7,123 nucleotides of DNA from CAYSRM01 sp964543205 (GTDB taxonomy: Bacteria > Verrucomicrobiota > Kiritimatiellia > UBA8416 > CAYSRM01), in assembly GCA_964543205.1 (NCBI GenBank), contig CAZIXB010000084.1, positions 1 through 7,123 of the forward strand, read 5' to 3'. Of this stretch, positions 6,869 through 7,123 are shown one piece after another. The notes beneath the pieces are model-generated. The model saw only the letters and a list, made by a program, of their open reading frames with translations. It made no database searches and was not told the origin of the DNA. The first letter of the stretch is position 1. Every line of letters starts with the position of its first letter. Made by a program: the position numbers and the translations under genes.

Positions 6869-6895
6869 GATATGCGGGTTAACCCGCATATCTCA
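6866..6895. repeat. 30-bp perfect palindrome overlapping the dehydrogenase stop codon
   Basis: The bases 6866-6895 equal their own reverse complement, centred on TTAA at 6879-6882. The left arm is TGAGATATGCGGG, whose first three bases are the TGA stop of the dehydrogenase gene. As RNA it gives a 13-bp stem with a UUAA tetraloop, strong enough to stall polymerase or block 3' exonucleases, but no U-run follows, so it is not a classic intrinsic terminator. The right arm is also the left end of the adjacent inverted-repeat element. Confidence 0.9.
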
Positions 6896-7062
6896 CAGAA
6901 TTCCTGCTGCGAACGCGAATAGCGCCACTGCGACGACACAAATTGGCAAAACGCCAGATTGCAGTATGTCTATACGGCTGCTCCGGTGTCTTATCAATTT
7001 GCGCCCCCGCAGCAGCGCTCTCCACGCTCTCGCTATGAAATTCCGTGAGATATGCGGGTTAA
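6879..7062. mobile_element. 184-bp MITE-like element with terminal inverted repeats and TTAA ends
   Basis: The left end (6879-6902) and the reverse complement of the right end (7039-7062) match at 23 of 24 positions; the first 18 are identical (TTAACCCGCATATCTCAC). TTAA lies at both outer edges (6879-6882 and 7059-7062), as expected if it is a target-site duplication. The interior is too short for a transposase, so this would be a non-autonomous, internally deleted element mobilised in trans. TTAA target duplication is the hallmark of piggyBac-type transposases, and the bacterial IS1380 family has been proposed as their relative; assigning this element there is inference. A REP/BIME-type repeat is the main alternative. 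It lies directly after the sugar-module genes. Confidence 0.6.
7046..7062 (+). repeat. Direct-repeat copy of the 17-mer at 6866-6882
   Basis: TGAGATATGCGGGTTAA occurs here and at 6866-6882, exactly 180 bp apart in the same orientation, and once inverted at 6879-6895. Three copies of one 17-mer inside 200 bp show a dedicated repeat, not chance. Confidence 0.85.
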
Positions 7063-7123
7063 AACATAATTTCGCGAATATCTATTGATCTGTTTTGCCG
7101 CCGGCCTGATCTTTGTACATCTG
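7063..7123. other. Right-edge tail without an assignable gene
   Basis: These 61 bases run to the window edge. A minus-strand frame is open from the edge (7123) to TAG at 7084-7082 and would encode a C-terminal QMYKDQAGGKTDQ, which could be the end of a gene beyond the window convergent with the dehydrogenase. Other frames are also open over so short a stretch, so no gene is called. Confidence 0.25.

Noticed and set aside
6866..6895. Classic Rho-independent terminator for the dehydrogenase operon
   Set aside because: The stem is strong, but no T-run follows on the plus strand, and the same sequence recurs as an element end 180 bp away; a terminating role is possible but not the primary reading.

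Overview
The window is a moderate-GC bacterial chromosomal segment with six protein-coding genes, one of them cut by the left edge. The host cannot be fixed from sequence alone. Three traits would suit an anaerobic or carbohydrate-degrading member of the Planctomycetota-Verrucomicrobiota-Lentisphaerota-Kiritimatiellota (PVC) side of the tree: a URO-D-superfamily protein that is not the haem enzyme, a GH94 glycoside phosphorylase, and a degenerate CGAAAGG repeat between convergent genes. That placement is a guess from gene style, not a measurement.

Layout: (1) 1-332, plus strand, the C-terminal end of a HemW/HemN-like radical-SAM protein. (2) 333-431, a convergent gap with a short CGAAAGG tandem repeat. 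(3) 432-3362, a minus-strand operon read right to left: a TPR protein, a URO-D-superfamily protein, then a DEDDy exonuclease with an N-terminal helix-hairpin-helix. The last two overlap by the ATGA motif; the first two are separated by 37 bp. (4) 3363-3561, a divergent promoter region. (5) 3562-6868, a plus-strand pair: a GH94 phosphorylase of about 770 residues and, 10 bp later, an NAD-dependent D-2-hydroxyacid dehydrogenase. (6) 6866-7123, a gene-poor tail with a 184-bp element that has near-perfect terminal inverted repeats and TTAA at both ends.

Functionally, the plus-strand pair looks like a small sugar module: phosphorolysis of a beta-glycoside to a sugar-1-phosphate, with an accompanying 2-keto acid/2-hydroxyacid redox step. 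The minus-strand operon joins a scaffold-type TPR protein, a possible methyl-transfer or decarboxylase-type barrel and a nuclease, with no obvious shared pathway. The most unusual features are non-coding: the TTAA-bounded MITE-like element, a third copy of its end that supplies the stop codon of the dehydrogenase, and an out-of-frame duplicated TPR fragment just after the TPR gene. I found no CRISPR array, rRNA, tRNA, defence system or phage gene. I see no clear previously undescribed protein system; the candidate novelty is the small mobile element.
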